Source of the DNA: Nitrospirota bacterium
GTDB taxonomy: Bacteria; Nitrospirota; Thermodesulfovibrionia; UBA6902
NCBI GenBank assembly: GCA_003354025.1
Contig: PIVU01000010.1
Span: 1-45,340 of the forward strand
DNA length: 45,340 bases
Direction: 5' to 3'
The position numbers and the translations under genes were made by a program. Of this stretch, positions 36,341-44,776 are shown piece by piece (position 1 is the first letter of the stretch; every line of letters begins with the position of its first letter). The notes under the pieces were generated by a model, which saw only the letters and a program-made list of their open reading frames with translations, did not search any database and was not told where the DNA came from.

Positions 36341-36789
36341 AATTTATTGGCAAGTTCAAAAGCCTTTTCTACAGCTTCTTCAGAAGATTCTGCTTTAATA
36401 AGTCCTTCAACATTGTCCCAAGTATTAATTCCAATAACCGGCTTGCCGAGTTTTAATGCTATAGCAATTTCAGATAATGTCCCGTATTCGCCGGAGACTG
36501 CAATAACCGCATCGGCAGACCTGGCTACGATTACATTTCTTGCATGGCTGAGCCCGGTTGTTATGGGTATTGTTACGTAATCGTTAGCCTCTTCTTTGCT
36601 GAAACCCGGGAGAATGCCGACAACTATTCCTCCGGCTTCGCTGGCGCCTTTAGAAGCTGCCTCCATAACTCCGCTTAGCCCTCCTGTAACAAGAGTGGCC
36701 CCTTTTTGCGCAATCAGTGTCCCGACATGTTCGGCTAGTGTATAGATTTCTTTGCTGCAGGTCCCAGCTCCAATAACTGATATAATCAT
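36334..36789 (-). CDS. LOG/SLOG-family nucleotide-binding protein (TIGR00725-like)
   Basis: A 151-residue Rossmann-type protein: IGAGTCSKEIYTLAEHVG, VTGGLSGVMEAASKGA, LSHARNVIVARSADAVIAV and SGEYGTLSEIA, the last corresponding to the PGGxGTxxE loop of lysine-decarboxylase-like (LOG) proteins. Members bind nucleotides or are related to molybdopterin carrier proteins; true function is unsettled. The start MIISVIGAG is fixed by alignment to the family; no clear ribosome site is seen. Single gene, convergent to hflC. Confidence 0.85.
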   Translation of the reverse strand: MIISVIGAGTCSKEIYTLAEHVGTLIAQKGATLVTGGLSGVMEAASKGASEAGGIVVGILPGFSKEEANDYVTIPITTGLSHARNVIVARSADAVIAVSGEYGTLSEIAIALKLGKPVIGINTWDNVEGLIKAESSEEAVEKAFELANKLK

Positions 36790-36933
36790 AGGGGGTTATG
36801 TTAACTTATTGACCTGCCAAAACAAAATGCTTTTTTAATTGGTATAATTAACAGTTAAACTATTTTTTGAGCGGAATGTATGTTATATAATTATTATCTA
36901 CCTAATATGTAATTCAAAATAGCCGGAGGGACA

Positions 36934-38565
36934 ATGACGCAGGAATTTAATAGCGCTGCTTCTTGCTGGAAAGCAATATTGTCGGATGTTGAAAAAAATA
37001 GAGACCTATTATCTGTCATAGAAAGATTTGCAAGAGAAAATACTGCTCCTGCAGAGATCGTATTCGGCACGTCAGGCTGGAGAGGGGAAATCGGTACAGA
37101 CTATACTTTTAATAATGTCAGGATAGTAACACTGGCGATTATCGAAATGTTTAAATCCAATGACCCTGAAGTGATGAAGGCTATGGGTGTAGCTGATTTT
37201 CAGGAGATACAATCACGGGGTGTTATAGTTGGACATGATAACAGGTTTCTGGGTTCTGACTTTGCTAAAGAATCTATAGGTCTGCTCATGAAGGAAGGCA
37301 TTAGGGCATGGTATGCCGGTGAAGCGACTACCCCTGAATTTTCGTCAGGTATCGAAATGATGAAAGCAGCCTGCAGCATTAACTTGACCCCTTCTCATAA
37401 CCCCGCGAACTACGGCGGATTTAAGTTTAATCCTTCCGATGGAGGGCCTGCCGGGCCAGAAATTACAAAAAAGATTGAAGAGGCGGCAAACCGCCTTATG
37501 AATGATGCCACAGTGGTGCCCGGAGTTGAACCGAAGGAAATTGAGACAGTAGACTTGACCGAGTTGTATATCCGTTATGTTATGGAGCGAAAAACTATTG
37601 ATATTCAAAAAATCAAGGATTTTCTGAACAACGAGGATTGCATCATCTTTATTGATAATGTTCACGGCGCTTCAAGAGGGCGTATTGAAAAGATAATTGG
37701 AAATAGCAGCAAAATACACTATTTAAGGACCGATGATGATTATTTGTTTGGGGGTGTTGCTCCCGAGCCTTCCGATAGTAACATGAAGGTTCTTACAGAA
37801 AAACTTGCTGAGAGTACTTGTAAGTTTAAGCTTGGTGTAATACTTGACCCGGACGGTGATCGTATTCGTCATGCTGACGATAATATGATCATAGCTATGA
37901 ACTATTTCGGAGCAATGGCGCTGCACTTCCTTCATGTGCATAAGGGATTTAACGGGGTTGTAGCAAAGTCCGTTGGTACAAGCAACCTGGTAAATGCCAT
38001 AGCTGAGAAACTGGATCTCCCTATTAAGGAGACAATGGTAGGGTTTAAAAATTTCAGGCCCTATATGGTAAAGGATACTCAGGAGAGAGCGATTGTATGC
38101 TTTGAGGAATCCGATGGGATTTCGGGATTTAACCATACCCTGGAAAAGGATGCGCTGTTCGGGATTCTTCTGGCCATTGAGATGATGGCTGTAACAGGAA
38201 AGAATTTGAGTCCTTACCTCAATGATATTATGGATGAATTCGGCTATTACTATCCCGACCGTTCAGGTATTGCAGTAGACCGCTCGCTTGCAGGTGATGT
38301 GCTGAAGAACCGGCTTGCAATAATAAGAGATAGTTATAAGGAAGGCTCAATAGTTGACATTGACGGAGCTCAGCGGACTGTCAAGAAAGTAATAACCGTT
38401 GATGGTACGAAGCTGGTGTTTGATGATGGTTCCTGGTTAATGATAAGACCATCGGGTACGGAGCCTAAAGTCAGATTTTATATTGAAGCAAGGACAGAGG
38501 AAGAAAAAAAGGCTGTATTTGCGACAGCGGAAAAAATGACCAGGGAAGCTATCGGATCGGACTGA
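36934..38565 (+). CDS. Alpha-D-phosphohexomutase (phosphoglucomutase/phosphomannomutase)
   Basis: Interconverts hexose 1- and 6-phosphates through a phosphoserine. The four active-site loops are present: S154 in LTPSHNPANYGG, the Mg loop LDPDGDRIRHAD, the sugar loop FEESDGISGFNH and the phosphate loop RPSGTEPKVRF. FGTSGWRGEIG near residue 44 marks the N-terminal domain. Length 543 is in range for the bacterial PgcA/Pgm-like branch; specificity for glucose or mannose is not certain. SD GGAGG. It stands alone and ends in a strong terminator. Confidence 0.92.
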   Translation: MTQEFNSAASCWKAILSDVEKNRDLLSVIERFARENTAPAEIVFGTSGWRGEIGTDYTFNNVRIVTLAIIEMFKSNDPEVMKAMGVADFQEIQSRGVIVGHDNRFLGSDFAKESIGLLMKEGIRAWYAGEATTPEFSSGIEMMKAACSINLTPSHNPANYGGFKFNPSDGGPAGPEITKKIEEAANRLMNDATVVPGVEPKEIETVDLTELYIRYVMERKTIDIQKIKDFLNNEDCIIFIDNVHGASRGRIEKIIGNSSKIHYLRTDDDYLFGGVAPEPSDSNMKVLTEKLAESTCKFKLGVILDPDGDRIRHADDNMIIAMNYFGAMALHFLHVHKGFNGVVAKSVGTSNLVNAIAEKLDLPIKETMVGFKNFRPYMVKDTQERAIVCFEESDGISGFNHTLEKDALFGILLAIEMMAVTGKNLSPYLNDIMDEFGYYYPDRSGIAVDRSLAGDVLKNRLAIIRDSYKEGSIVDIDGAQRTVKKVITVDGTKLVFDDGSWLMIRPSGTEPKVRFYIEARTEEEKKAVFATAEKMTREAIGSD

Positions 38566-38601
38566 TAATTTTCACCCGTTTATTTAGTTAGAGTTAATTA
38601 T

Positions 38602-38634
38602 GCCGGCACTTGTTGCTAACGTGCCGGTTTTTTT
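38602..38634 (+). terminator. Strong intrinsic terminator after phosphohexomutase
   Basis: Stem CCGGCAC / GTGCCGG (plus an outer G-U pair) with 11-nt loop, directly followed by seven T residues; 37 bases after the stop codon. Confidence 0.88.
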
Positions 38635-38808
38635 ATGTTAACTTAAAAATGCTGTGTATAGCAGAAAGTATGTGAGAGTCCTTTCATTGCCTGATGTCCC
38701 GCCAATTGACAGAGTCTATTTAATATGATAATGATTCTATATAGAGAGTATTTATTGAAGGGGATTCATGTATAATTACTTGCCCGAAAGAAAAGGAAGA
38801 TATATTTA

Positions 38809-39057
38809 ATGGCTGAAAAGAGTGTTTTAACAAATCATATATTGCGTTTTTGCCAGGTTGCGGTTGATATGGGTTTTATTACGGATAAGCAGGTAAGGGA
38901 CGCCCTTGATGAGCAGATGGCTAATGATCCATTAAACAGGCTCAGGCCCCACAGGCTTATAGGAGAAATACTGCTTAGAAACGGATGGCTTACCAATGAC
39001 CAGATAGAGATGGTTTTGACCAGGCTCCAGGATAGTCAGCAATCATCTCTTTCATAA
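38809..39057 (+). CDS. Small protein with two MshEN-like half repeats
   Basis: An 82-residue soluble protein. Residues ~13-36 (AVDMGFITDKQVRDALDEQ) and ~50-74 (RLIGEILLRNGWLTNDQIEM) each resemble the 24-residue motif found in pairs in MshEN, the N-terminal domain of type II/IV secretion ATPases that can bind c-di-GMP. The second copy carries the Arg-Leu and G-x-I-L signature with one inserted residue. It is not attached to an ATPase here. AAGGAAG lies about 9 nt before the ATG. It has no obvious operon partners. Function unknown; adaptor or c-di-GMP receptor are possibilities. Confidence 0.7.
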   Translation: MAEKSVLTNHILRFCQVAVDMGFITDKQVRDALDEQMANDPLNRLRPHRLIGEILLRNGWLTNDQIEMVLTRLQDSQQSSLS

Positions 39058-39173
39058 ACTGCAGTCTTTTGATATTGCACAACTGCTAAATCAGCATCTG
39101 CAGTTTCTCCATAAATAAATATATGATTATCTGTTTCATGATGTTTTTGATATAATACAATTCGGAGACTATC

Positions 39174-39824
39174 ATGGGAATACCTAAAAACTCTTCTGAT
39201 AATTTTTCAAACCAGCCCTTTAAAGACCTGCGGAAAATACTTAAAAACAAACGAAAGCAGGCAGCCCGTTTACCTCAGGAGAAGCAGCGCCCCAATACTC
39301 TCAGTGACGAAGATATATTTCTGGAGTCAATGAGTGAAGTCCTGGAGATTTCAGAGTACAGGGCCTTACCGGTATATCAAAAAAAGGCGGAAGCCTCCGC
39401 AAAAAAATGTTCTGTTCACAATAATTCCATAGAAGTACTTGAGGAAATCATTAAAGGCAAGAGGTCGATTCATTTGCCTTATACGCCTGAATACGTTGAG
39501 TGGGTTGATCAGGGGTACCGGAATGATATTAAAAGACATTTACACGAAGGCAAAGTCTCAATTCAGGATTGCCTGGATCTGCACGGGGCGATTATTGAGG
39601 AAGCAGAAAAGGAAGTAGAGTGTTTTATTAAAGACTCAATAAAAAAAGGGTTCAAATGTATTAAAATTATCCATGGGAGAGGACTCAGGTCTCCTTCCGG
39701 GCCTGTATTGAAAGAGGCTGTTGTTAAGTGGTTGCTGTCAAAGTTCAGAAAATATGTTGCGGCATTTGTGTCTGCCAGGCAATGTGACGGGGGGCTTGGC
39801 GCGGTATATGTCCTTTTGAAGTAG
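39174..39824 (+). CDS. Smr-domain protein
   Basis: A 216-residue protein with a basic N-terminal region (KNKRKQAARLPQEKQRP) and a C-terminal Smr domain: the LDLHG motif at ~residue 140 and KIIHGRGLRSPSGPVLK, which matches the conserved HGxG nucleic-acid-binding loop, ending in GAVYVLLK. Stand-alone Smr proteins have been linked to nuclease activity on DNA or RNA and to ribosome rescue; the exact role here is unknown. SD GGAG lies 6 nt before the ATG. Encoded 117 bases after the small MshEN-like gene, same strand. Confidence 0.88.
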   Translation: MGIPKNSSDNFSNQPFKDLRKILKNKRKQAARLPQEKQRPNTLSDEDIFLESMSEVLEISEYRALPVYQKKAEASAKKCSVHNNSIEVLEEIIKGKRSIHLPYTPEYVEWVDQGYRNDIKRHLHEGKVSIQDCLDLHGAIIEEAEKEVECFIKDSIKKGFKCIKIIHGRGLRSPSGPVLKEAVVKWLLSKFRKYVAAFVSARQCDGGLGAVYVLLK

Positions 39825-39973
39825 CTCTGCATGGATAAATAGTTTCCATATTGTATCCATACATACTATTATTGATGTGTGATGGAAATCGGGATTTGTG
39901 ATAGACTTAATAAGTAATAACAACGACATGCGGTTAATAGTCTTTAGTATGTCCCTGGATATAAAGAACCATT

Positions 39974-41320
39974 ATGAAAGATTTGAATAATATTTATAAA
40001 CGTACTCTAGCCAAAAAGAGCGACTATCAGAATTATAACTTCACTCAGAAGGAGAATGATGCACTCAAGGCTTTTTTTGATCTCGCTCAGGAATTTGATG
40101 ATATTGAAGATTTTTATAATTTATGTGTAGCCATCCTGAAATGTTTTTTTGACAGGGAGGCCGGGCTTTACCTTGTTGACCCCAAGCTCAACTCTCTTGT
40201 TCTGATTGCTATTACTGAGGACGGTAATAAGGATTTGAATGCACCTCCGCCTGACTACATAAAACCTGCTGACCACCCTTACTATACGGAGGACCAACGC
40301 CTGGTTCTGACAATCAGGGGGAAGGAACCCCGAATTGAAGAACTTCCTTTTGAAGTGAAAGATGATGTTCTGGGTCTGCTAGTGATTTATCCTGTCAAGG
40401 ACCTGGGTGAACACCGGGAACTGTTTTTTCAAAAATATGCCAATCGAATCGGTTTTAATATCCACAACAGGTTTCTGGTAGAAAAAAATATTGAACATCT
40501 TAGATTTATTAAGACCCTTGTTGCTGATATTGAACATAATATCATTGTGCCGAACATGGTTTATAAGCTCTTTCTGAGGGGGCTGCGAAGAAAAATTGAA
40601 AAAAATATGGAGTTGGAAAATAATTTTTTTGAAAAATCAATGGCCGGGCAATGTGATGAGACCTGTATGAACTATTTTCTGCAGGAATTCAGTGATACTA
40701 ATGAAGGGCTAGTTCTGGAACTTGAAAATATTGAGAAACATTATAAAAACATGAGCCTGTTTATTGAGACACTTTTTCGCAAGAGCCACTTTGACCAGGG
40801 GAGGCTGTCGCTAAGAACCAAACCGTGCAACATGAAAGAAGATGTTGTAAGGCCGCAACTGGAGAGATATATTGAGCAGTTTATGAAAATGGGTATCAAG
40901 ATTGACGACCGTATCAGCGGGATACCTGATGAGGAAATTATAACTGTTGTTGATGTTGGTCTTATAGCACAGGTTTATGCCAATCTTTTTTCGAATGCCG
41001 TTAAGTATACTCAGGAAGTTAATACGGAGTCTGGTGAAAAGAAGAAGTATGTGTCTTATGGCCATGAATTTATACGTGATTTTTTCGGGCCTGGTAAAGA
41101 TGGTGTTAAGTTTAATGTATTTAGTACAGGGGTGCATATAGCTGAAGGAGAGAGAGATAAAATATTTGAAGAGGCATTCCGGGGCAGCAATGTGTTGACT
41201 CAGCCTGGAACCGGACATGGCCTTTCTTTTATAAAAAATGCAGTGGTAATCCATGGTGGAAGAGTAGGGTATGAGGCCACTCAATACGGGAACAATTTTT
41301 ACTTTATCCTGCCGAAGTAA
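39974..41320 (+). CDS. Divergent histidine-kinase-like protein with GAF-like N terminus
   Basis: A 448-residue soluble protein. Residues ~25-165 look like a GAF domain (FYNLCVAILKCFFDREAGLYLVD). A helical region with H188 (VADIEHNIIVPNM) stands where the phospho-acceptor domain would be, though it does not match HisKA well. The ATPase domain has a clear N-box NLFSNAVKYT and G2 GTGHGLSFIKNAVVIHGG, but the G1 box reads FSTGVHI instead of the usual DxGxGI. It may be a weak kinase or a non-catalytic ATP-binding protein. No receiver gene lies next to it, and no clear ribosome site precedes the ATG. Confidence 0.78.
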   Translation: MKDLNNIYKRTLAKKSDYQNYNFTQKENDALKAFFDLAQEFDDIEDFYNLCVAILKCFFDREAGLYLVDPKLNSLVLIAITEDGNKDLNAPPPDYIKPADHPYYTEDQRLVLTIRGKEPRIEELPFEVKDDVLGLLVIYPVKDLGEHRELFFQKYANRIGFNIHNRFLVEKNIEHLRFIKTLVADIEHNIIVPNMVYKLFLRGLRRKIEKNMELENNFFEKSMAGQCDETCMNYFLQEFSDTNEGLVLELENIEKHYKNMSLFIETLFRKSHFDQGRLSLRTKPCNMKEDVVRPQLERYIEQFMKMGIKIDDRISGIPDEEIITVVDVGLIAQVYANLFSNAVKYTQEVNTESGEKKKYVSYGHEFIRDFFGPGKDGVKFNVFSTGVHIAEGERDKIFEEAFRGSNVLTQPGTGHGLSFIKNAVVIHGGRVGYEATQYGNNFYFILPK

Positions 41321-41417
41321 CTGACGTATAATGTCAAATCCTAATGATTCAATGTGTTTAATAATGCCTTTGACCTTCATTTTTGTTTTGAATGAAATAA
41401 TGTAAAATATCCTCCTG

Positions 41418-42128
41418 ATGACTATTCTTGCTATTTCTTTTGGGCTGTATCTGTTCTCTTTATGGAAAAGGCCTTTATTGTATGGAGCCCTTGCTCTTCA
41501 GGTCGGTTACATGGTGTCCAGGGGTGCTGAGCTTGGAAGGCTTCCCCTTGTCGGTCCTCATGACACACTTGTTTTTCTCACTGCATCAATAGCGGCCTTT
41601 GCCGTTGTATTCGGCCTCAATTTGAAGGACCGTAAAAACTTTATGAACGCCGTGGCAATAGTGGCCGCAGTATTTACTGCTTTTGCCATGACATCCAAAC
41701 AGCATAACTCGCCGCTGCCTCCGGTGCTTAAAACATTCTGGTTTGAACTTCATGTAGTTCTCGCATTTATGTCCTATGCTCTGTTTGGAATTGCTGCTGT
41801 CCTTGGTGGAATTTTCCTGAAAGAACAAAAGAATGACGCAGATGGACTCGCATACCGGGCCGTACTTATTGGATATTGCCTGTTTACCCTTTCCATGGTA
41901 TTCGGCGGTATATGGGCTTATCTTGCATGGGGTACATACTGGATGTGGACGCCGAAAGAATTATGGACGAGCATTTTGTGGGCATACTACAGTTTTTATC
42001 TTCATGCCCGGCTAAGACCGTGGTGGGCGGGGAAGCCTATGGCATATTTGGGGATTGCCGGCTTTGCCGTGGTTATGTTTACCTATCTCGGAGTGAGTTT
42101 ACTGATGAAGAGCTCCCATAGTTTTTAA
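41418..42128 (+). CDS. CcsA/ResC-like cytochrome c assembly membrane protein
   Basis: Integral membrane protein of system II cytochrome c biogenesis, presenting haem for attachment to apocytochromes outside the membrane. Multiple hydrophobic helices and the haem-handling WWD-type segment WGTYWMWTPKELWTSI are visible, with histidines in GPHDTLVFL, FELHVVLAF and FYLHARL. In the usual form the segment is WxWDPKE; here Asp is replaced by Thr. Length 236 is in range for the short ResC/CcsA type. An in-frame stop at 41403 limits the start to about 41418. It pairs with the ResB-like gene 64 bases downstream. Confidence 0.88.
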   Translation: MTILAISFGLYLFSLWKRPLLYGALALQVGYMVSRGAELGRLPLVGPHDTLVFLTASIAAFAVVFGLNLKDRKNFMNAVAIVAAVFTAFAMTSKQHNSPLPPVLKTFWFELHVVLAFMSYALFGIAAVLGGIFLKEQKNDADGLAYRAVLIGYCLFTLSMVFGGIWAYLAWGTYWMWTPKELWTSILWAYYSFYLHARLRPWWAGKPMAYLGIAGFAVVMFTYLGVSLLMKSSHSF

Positions 42129-42192
42129 AAACCCTTTTCGGTGTCCGTTGTCTGATAAGGACAGAGACACCCTGTGCCGGGCAGGATAATAC

Positions 42193-42921
42193 ATGGTTAT
42201 TTTGAGATATATACTGAACTTCTTACTTTCTTTAAGAACAACACTCTGGTTGCTGGGACTGTCACTTATGCTCATGTTTGCCGGTGCTTTTGTAATGCCG
42301 GGAAGGCAGGAGTTCCAGCAGCTTCACTCAATGCCTATGTTTGAGTGGATTATAAAGCAGCCTTTGGAAATAACATGGTGGCTGTGGGGGCTGATAGGTG
42401 CTTTAGCTGTAATGGCAGTCAATACACTGTTTTGCAGTGTTGAGTCAATTGTTAAAAAAAGAAAAGTCACTCAATGGCTGCTGTTGATATCTCCCCAGGT
42501 TATACATGTTGGCTTCCTGTTTATACTGCTGGCCCATCTGTTGAGTGGATTAGGCGCTTATCAAACAACGGCCGTGGCACATGAGGGTTCGGTCCTGCAA
42601 CTATCGCCGGGTAATACCCTGCTGAAAGTTAATAACATAAATATAAAGCTGGATTATTACGGTTATGTAAGTGATTATTCCGTTGACATTGAATATCTGG
42701 CTGACAATAAAGTTATTGATCATGACACTATAAGGCCTAATGATCCTTCGGACAAAACCGGATTAAACATAATAGTAAAGGACCTCAGGGCATACCCTGC
42801 AGCAGCGGTTTTGTTTCAGATACATAGTGAACCGGGCGCAGTGTGGGCATTGACCGGAGGCGTTCTGTTTATGCTGGGCATTACGACCTTAATACTTCTG
42901 AAGATAAAAATGGAGAAATAG
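42193..42921 (+). CDS. ResB/CcsB-like cytochrome c biogenesis protein
   Basis: Partner of the CcsA-like protein in system II. TM helices at ~13-32, ~60-82, ~93-115 and ~215-236, with a large extracytoplasmic domain between the last two. The N-terminal LLSLRTTLWLLGLSLMLMFA and the helix HVGFLFILLAHLLSG, with its two histidines, are typical of ResB-like proteins. At 242 residues it is shorter than full ResB (~400-500). SD AGGA precedes the ATG. Order ccsA-resB suggests that the organism makes c-type cytochromes. Confidence 0.85.
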   Translation: MVILRYILNFLLSLRTTLWLLGLSLMLMFAGAFVMPGRQEFQQLHSMPMFEWIIKQPLEITWWLWGLIGALAVMAVNTLFCSVESIVKKRKVTQWLLLISPQVIHVGFLFILLAHLLSGLGAYQTTAVAHEGSVLQLSPGNTLLKVNNINIKLDYYGYVSDYSVDIEYLADNKVIDHDTIRPNDPSDKTGLNIIVKDLRAYPAAAVLFQIHSEPGAVWALTGGVLFMLGITTLILLKIKMEK

Positions 42922-42933
42922 CGTTCTTCTCCT

Positions 42934-42949
42934 TATGATATAAATCATA
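42934..42949. promoter_or_regulatory. Dyad resembling an FNR/CRP-family site
   Basis: TATGAT-ATAA-ATCATA is symmetric and contains TGAT-N4-ATCA, the core of an FNR box. It lies 13 bases after the resB-like stop and 226 bases before the next plus-strand gene, so its target is unclear; it may also be a weak 3' hairpin. Confidence 0.2.
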
Positions 42950-43174
42950 TCAGGTTCGCCCTATATCCATCATAATAATTAAAACGAGTTGAAAACTGCT
43001 GTGGGCAGGTTGTTGTTTGGGTAGAGTTTGTGCTATTATTTCCAGCTACATCATTTATTGCAGTTTATTAAGTCCATTAATTAATACTAAATGAAGTTAT
43101 AGCGGAACAGCTTTAACTGTGAAAAAGGCCTTTGGGGGGCTTTTGCAGTATTATTTTATTACAGGGAGAAGTAA

Positions 43175-43423
43175 ATGGGTATTACAACAACATTAGATAA
43201 TCAAAGCAAGAGGGTAGGGAGTGTGAAGGCAGCGGTTGCCAAAGCGGATGTTAATGAAGAACTTCTCATTGCCGGCAGAAGCATTAAGTCGATCGGAATT
43301 GAGATTTATAATGAGATCCAGGAGACTGTAAAGTCAGTTTTAGTAATATTAGCTGTTATGGCTTTATTTAAAACAGCTGGACTGTATGAGCTGTGGATTC
43401 AACTTGTTGACAGAGTTAGCTGA
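43175..43423 (+). CDS. Small single-pass membrane protein, unknown
   Basis: An 82-residue protein with SD GGGAG before the ATG. A soluble N-terminal part (KAAVAKADVNEELLIAGRS) is followed by an amphipathic helix and one hydrophobic segment (~52-69, VKSVLVILAVMALFKTAGL). I recognise no family. It is flanked by the resB-like gene upstream and a convergent PEP-CTERM gene 14 bases downstream. The clear ribosome site supports it being real. Confidence 0.6.
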   Translation: MGITTTLDNQSKRVGSVKAAVAKADVNEELLIAGRSIKSIGIEIYNEIQETVKSVLVILAVMALFKTAGLYELWIQLVDRVS

Positions 43424-43437
43424 TTAAAACCCTCGAA

Positions 43438-44433
43438 TCAGATCTGTGTTTTTTGCAATGCATTATTAACTTCAGGCCTCTTCTTATTCCAAAAACGTCG
43501 TAATCCGAGTGTAGCTCCTCCCAGTATAAAAAGAGTTGAACTGACCGGCTCCGGAGCCACAGGTACGTTGTGATCAAACTGGAACTGGTGAAGTTCTCCT
43601 GTGCCTGTTAATGAACTCGCAATAAGGCTTCCATCAATATGGGCCCAGTTAAAGTCTACGTCTGCATATGGTGCGAGAACACTGCCTTTTACTCCTATGT
43701 TGCTTATAGACACTGTATCGGCTTCGTAGAAGTTATAGAGAATGTTGCCCTGTCTGGTATCTGCGTTTACTAATCCAAAGTTCTGGAAGGTGTCGCTGGT
43801 TCCTGATATATTAACTATGGCAATATCGTCGATTCCCATATTAAAAGTGAGTGATACGGCATTGCTGAAATCAGAACCGTCAATATTAAAATAATTGACG
43901 CTGTCCGATCCTGAAAGGGATATTGCATACCAGGGGGTGACTGTTGTTGTTCCATTGGTCTGCATTGATGCCAGTCCCTGTGAGAGCGAGCTTAAATAAT
44001 TGAATGAATTGCTGAAATTAATGGGATTTGTAAATCCCGCTGAACCGACAGTGCTGCCCGTGACTGTACCGTAGGGTGGTAATACTGTGACGGACCCATT
44101 GGCTATCACATCGCCGTTGACAGTATAGCTTTGTAATTCAACATTATTATCACTGAAAATCCCGCCATTTGCGACTGTGCCTGAAAAGTAGTTTACATTT
44201 CCACCGCCTATAATGCTGAATGCCGCAGGGTCTGCATGTGACCCTACACTGTAGTTGGACATTGCTATGTTTCCTCCTGCTGCAATGCGTCCCTGTGAGT
44301 CTGTTGTCCATACATTCATATCACCGAAAATAAATGCATTATAATTGCTTGCCTCTCCTAGTATGCCGGCCTGGACAGGTGCATTAGATAGGAATATGAC
44401 GATTAAGCTTGAAAATAGTAGAGTTTTTCTCAT
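43438..44433 (-). CDS. PEP-CTERM sorted 'choice-of-anchor A' surface protein
   Basis: A 331-residue exported protein. The start at 44433 gives a typical signal peptide (MRKTLLFSSLIVIFLS ... APVQA); the frame opens 8 residues earlier. The body is rich in N, S, G and T, with the choice-of-anchor A pattern YNAFIFGDMNVWTTDSQGRIAAGGNIAMS near the mature N terminus and repeated beta-structure. The C terminus has the PEP motif (APEPVSS), a hydrophobic segment and a basic tail (GLRRFWNKKRPE), the exosortase sorting signal. No exosortase gene is in the window. SD AAGGAGG lies about 10 nt upstream. Likely an extracellular matrix or surface protein. Confidence 0.9.
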   Translation of the reverse strand: MRKTLLFSSLIVIFLSNAPVQAGILGEASNYNAFIFGDMNVWTTDSQGRIAAGGNIAMSNYSVGSHADPAAFSIIGGGNVNYFSGTVANGGIFSDNNVELQSYTVNGDVIANGSVTVLPPYGTVTGSTVGSAGFTNPINFSNSFNYLSSLSQGLASMQTNGTTTVTPWYAISLSGSDSVNYFNIDGSDFSNAVSLTFNMGIDDIAIVNISGTSDTFQNFGLVNADTRQGNILYNFYEADTVSISNIGVKGSVLAPYADVDFNWAHIDGSLIASSLTGTGELHQFQFDHNVPVAPEPVSSTLFILGGATLGLRRFWNKKRPEVNNALQKTQI

Positions 44434-44776
44434 TCTGTGACTTCCTCCTTGATGCATCTATTTGCAATAAGTGTAAAATGCATAAACAGTGTAACTGTAA
44501 ATATTATTAACAAGAATCATGCCTGTTTAATGGAATTGGAGAAACTTTAATTTATAGTATATTAAACAGGAGGTTACGGAGGTATGAGTATATGTGTGAG
44601 GTACGGATCATGCCGGAGTATTCACGGGAAATGGGACAAAAGTGTTTTACTAGTGTCTTATGACGCAGGAAGGAATTATTCTGATAGCTGTAATTAGTCG
44701 AAATAAAGTTATTTAATGACATGAATCATAACGTTTTTCTATCCCCATTATTTATAATGATAAAATATAACTATCT
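44434..44776. other. Intergenic region between divergent genes
   Basis: The 343 bases separate the minus-strand PEP-CTERM gene from the plus-strand gene at 44777. They contain the ribosome site of the former, a sigma-54-like element on the minus strand (44509-44524), and a 37-codon reading frame (44584-44697) that I do not accept as a gene. No RNA gene or repeat is seen. Confidence 0.6.
44509..44524 (-). promoter_or_regulatory. Sigma-54-like promoter upstream of PEP-CTERM gene
   Basis: On the minus strand AGGCATG-N4-TTGTT has GG and GT 10 bp apart, matching a -24/-12 promoter except for GT in place of GC and A in place of the first T. It would start transcription about 65 bases before the gene. 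PEP-CTERM genes in other bacteria are often controlled by the PrsK/PrsR sigma-54 system, which makes this plausible but not proven. Confidence 0.3.

Noticed and set aside
42922-43174. c-di-GMP riboswitch or other RNA element before the small membrane protein
   Set aside because: No conserved GEMM core could be found by eye; the region is only AT-rich with a short dyad.
44584-44697. 37-codon reading frame after AGGAGG and GGAGG sequences
   Set aside because: One ribosome site is too far (10 nt) and the other too close (1 nt); the peptide matches nothing I know. Left as undecided, not annotated.
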